A stretch of DNA of 64,000 bases. Origin: Deinococcus sp. LM3 (lineage in GTDB: Bacteria > Deinococcota > Deinococci > Deinococcales > Deinococcaceae). The notes beneath the pieces were generated by a model. The model was not told the DNA's origin, searched no databases, and saw only the letters and a list, made by a program, of their open reading frames with translations. Position 1 is the stretch's first letter, and each line of letters begins with the position of its first letter. The stretch spans positions 1,499,001-1,563,000 of the forward strand of contig NZ_MUFV01000001.1 in assembly GCF_002017875.1 (NCBI RefSeq), read 5' to 3'. Positions 63,306 through 64,000 of this stretch are shown piece after piece. A program made the position numbers and the translations under genes.

Positions 63306-64000
63306 ATGACCGACGTGGCCCCCCTTCCCGCGCAGTACGTGACGAGTGGCGGCGCGCGCGTGTACACGCTGCCCGTGCGGGCCTTCCCGAACTTCCGCGC
63401 GAACGCCTACCTGCTGGTGCGTGGTGACCCGCACGCGCCGGCGTACGCGGCGCTGGTGGATACCGGCGGGAGTGGCCCGGACAACCTGGTGGACCTTCAG
63501 GCCGGACTGGCGGCGGTGCGGGCCGGGTACGGCGAGGCGGTTGCGCTGGACACCCTGACCCGGATCGTGATCACGCATCCGCATCCGGATCACCTGGGCG
63601 GCCTGAGCGCCCTGCGGGAGTACACGGACGTGCCCGTGGCGGCGTTCCACAGCGCCGTGCCGTTCATCGAGCAGCCCGGCGCGATCCGCTCGGCGTGGCT
63701 GACACAACCCGACGCGCAGGCCGTGTGGCTCGGCCTCCCACCCGGCAGCGAACTGGACGGGCGTATCCGCCGCCGGGGCTCGAACCTGACCGTGCCGCGT
63801 GCCCTCCCGGTCGCCACGCCCCTGCACGATGGGGACGTGCTAGACGACCTCCTGCACGTCATCCACACGCCGGGCCATGAGGGCAACCAGATCTGCCTGC
63901 GCGTGGACGAGGTGCTGCTCAGCGCCGATCACCTGCTGCCGCTGAACTCGCCGCCGCTGATGCCCGCCCGCTTCCTGCGCGGCAGTGGCGTGGCCGCCTA
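63306..64000 (+). CDS. MBL-fold metallohydrolase, N-terminal part (runs off the window)
   Basis: Open from the ATG at 63306 to the window end (231 residues seen). TAGAGT lies 6 nt before the start. The metallo-beta-lactamase motif is ITHPHPDHLGGL (about 90-101; H-x-H-x-D-H with a Pro), followed by IHTPGHEGNQICL (third metal His, about 195-207) and LLSADHLLP. Two metal ions are expected; the hydrolase substrate cannot be predicted. The C-terminal helical part common in such proteins lies beyond the window. Confidence 0.9.
   Translation, partial: MTDVAPLPAQYVTSGGARVYTLPVRAFPNFRANAYLLVRGDPHAPAYAALVDTGGSGPDNLVDLQAGLAAVRAGYGEAVALDTLTRIVITHPHPDHLGGLSALREYTDVPVAAFHSAVPFIEQPGAIRSAWLTQPDAQAVWLGLPPGSELDGRIRRRGSNLTVPRALPVATPLHDGDVLDDLLHVIHTPGHEGNQICLRVDEVLLSADHLLPLNSPPLMPARFLRGSGVAA

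Overview
The window reads as a chromosomal piece of a Deinococcus species. The support is mixed. It is very GC-rich. Many genes have a TANNNT -10 box only 6-7 nt before the start codon, the leaderless promoter type known from Deinococcus. A promoter carrying a radiation/desiccation response motif (RDRM)-like palindrome lies upstream of transketolase. FrnE, an alkyltransferase-like protein and other repair or redox genes are present. The species is not determined.

Layout. 1-6.4 kb: the end of a cyclopropane-fatty-acid-synthase-like methyltransferase, then pta-ackA (ackA carries an apparent frameshift), then a lower-GC block of four unrecognised genes. 6.4-11.5 kb: tsaE and a three-gene operon (roadblock protein, membrane protein, coiled-coil protein). 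11.5-14 kb: tRNA-Arg(CCT) and tkt with a long, regulated 5' leader. 14-20 kb: a GNAT protein, a DUF1800/DUF1501/haem-binding export operon, and an ECF sigma / anti-sigma / RseB-like operon. 20-24 kb: a DtxR-family regulator leading into cobS-cobC-cobT (cobC-like gene frameshifted), a small protein and trpF. 24-24.2 kb: a cluster of DnaA boxes between convergent genes. 24.3-31.4 kb: a phosphoglycerate-mutase-like enzyme, an RNA-repair-like set (two RlaP-type nucleotidyltransferases and a kinase-phosphatase), corA, crcB and xseA. 31.4-38.3 kb: a lipoprotein, a sulfurtransferase, der, a vanadium-haloperoxidase-like lipoprotein and a stalk-domain protein. 38.5-47.7 kb: ftsH, frnE, cell-wall proteins, an alkyltransferase-like protein, cytochrome c, an ABC exporter and a small secreted protein. 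47.7-56.2 kb: menaquinone methyltransferase, kbl, a flavin oxidoreductase, two lipoproteins, lpd, hemW, a thioesterase and a hypothetical gene. 56.5-64 kb: a HerA-like ATPase, an AEC transporter, rpmF, a TRIC-like channel, a class II photolyase and an MBL-fold protein cut by the window edge.

Three repeat classes run through the window. (1) Five copies of a ~132-bp MITE-like palindrome sit between direct TGA/TCA triplets, and three of them lie exactly on gene stop codons. (2) Six copies of a compact promoter-terminator unit consist of TTGAC(A/C/G), 17 bp with a conserved TGCATNCCG core, TATNNT, and then a GC hairpin with a T-run. Most predict an RNA of only ~30-50 nt. (3) Heptamer (CCATCCA / GGCAGAT-like) arrays occur, two of which are built into protein-coding genes.

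The most interesting items are the promoter-terminator family, the stop-codon MITEs, the RNA-repair cluster, the orphan DnaA-box cluster, the RDRM promoter of tkt, and the low-GC operon of unknown function.
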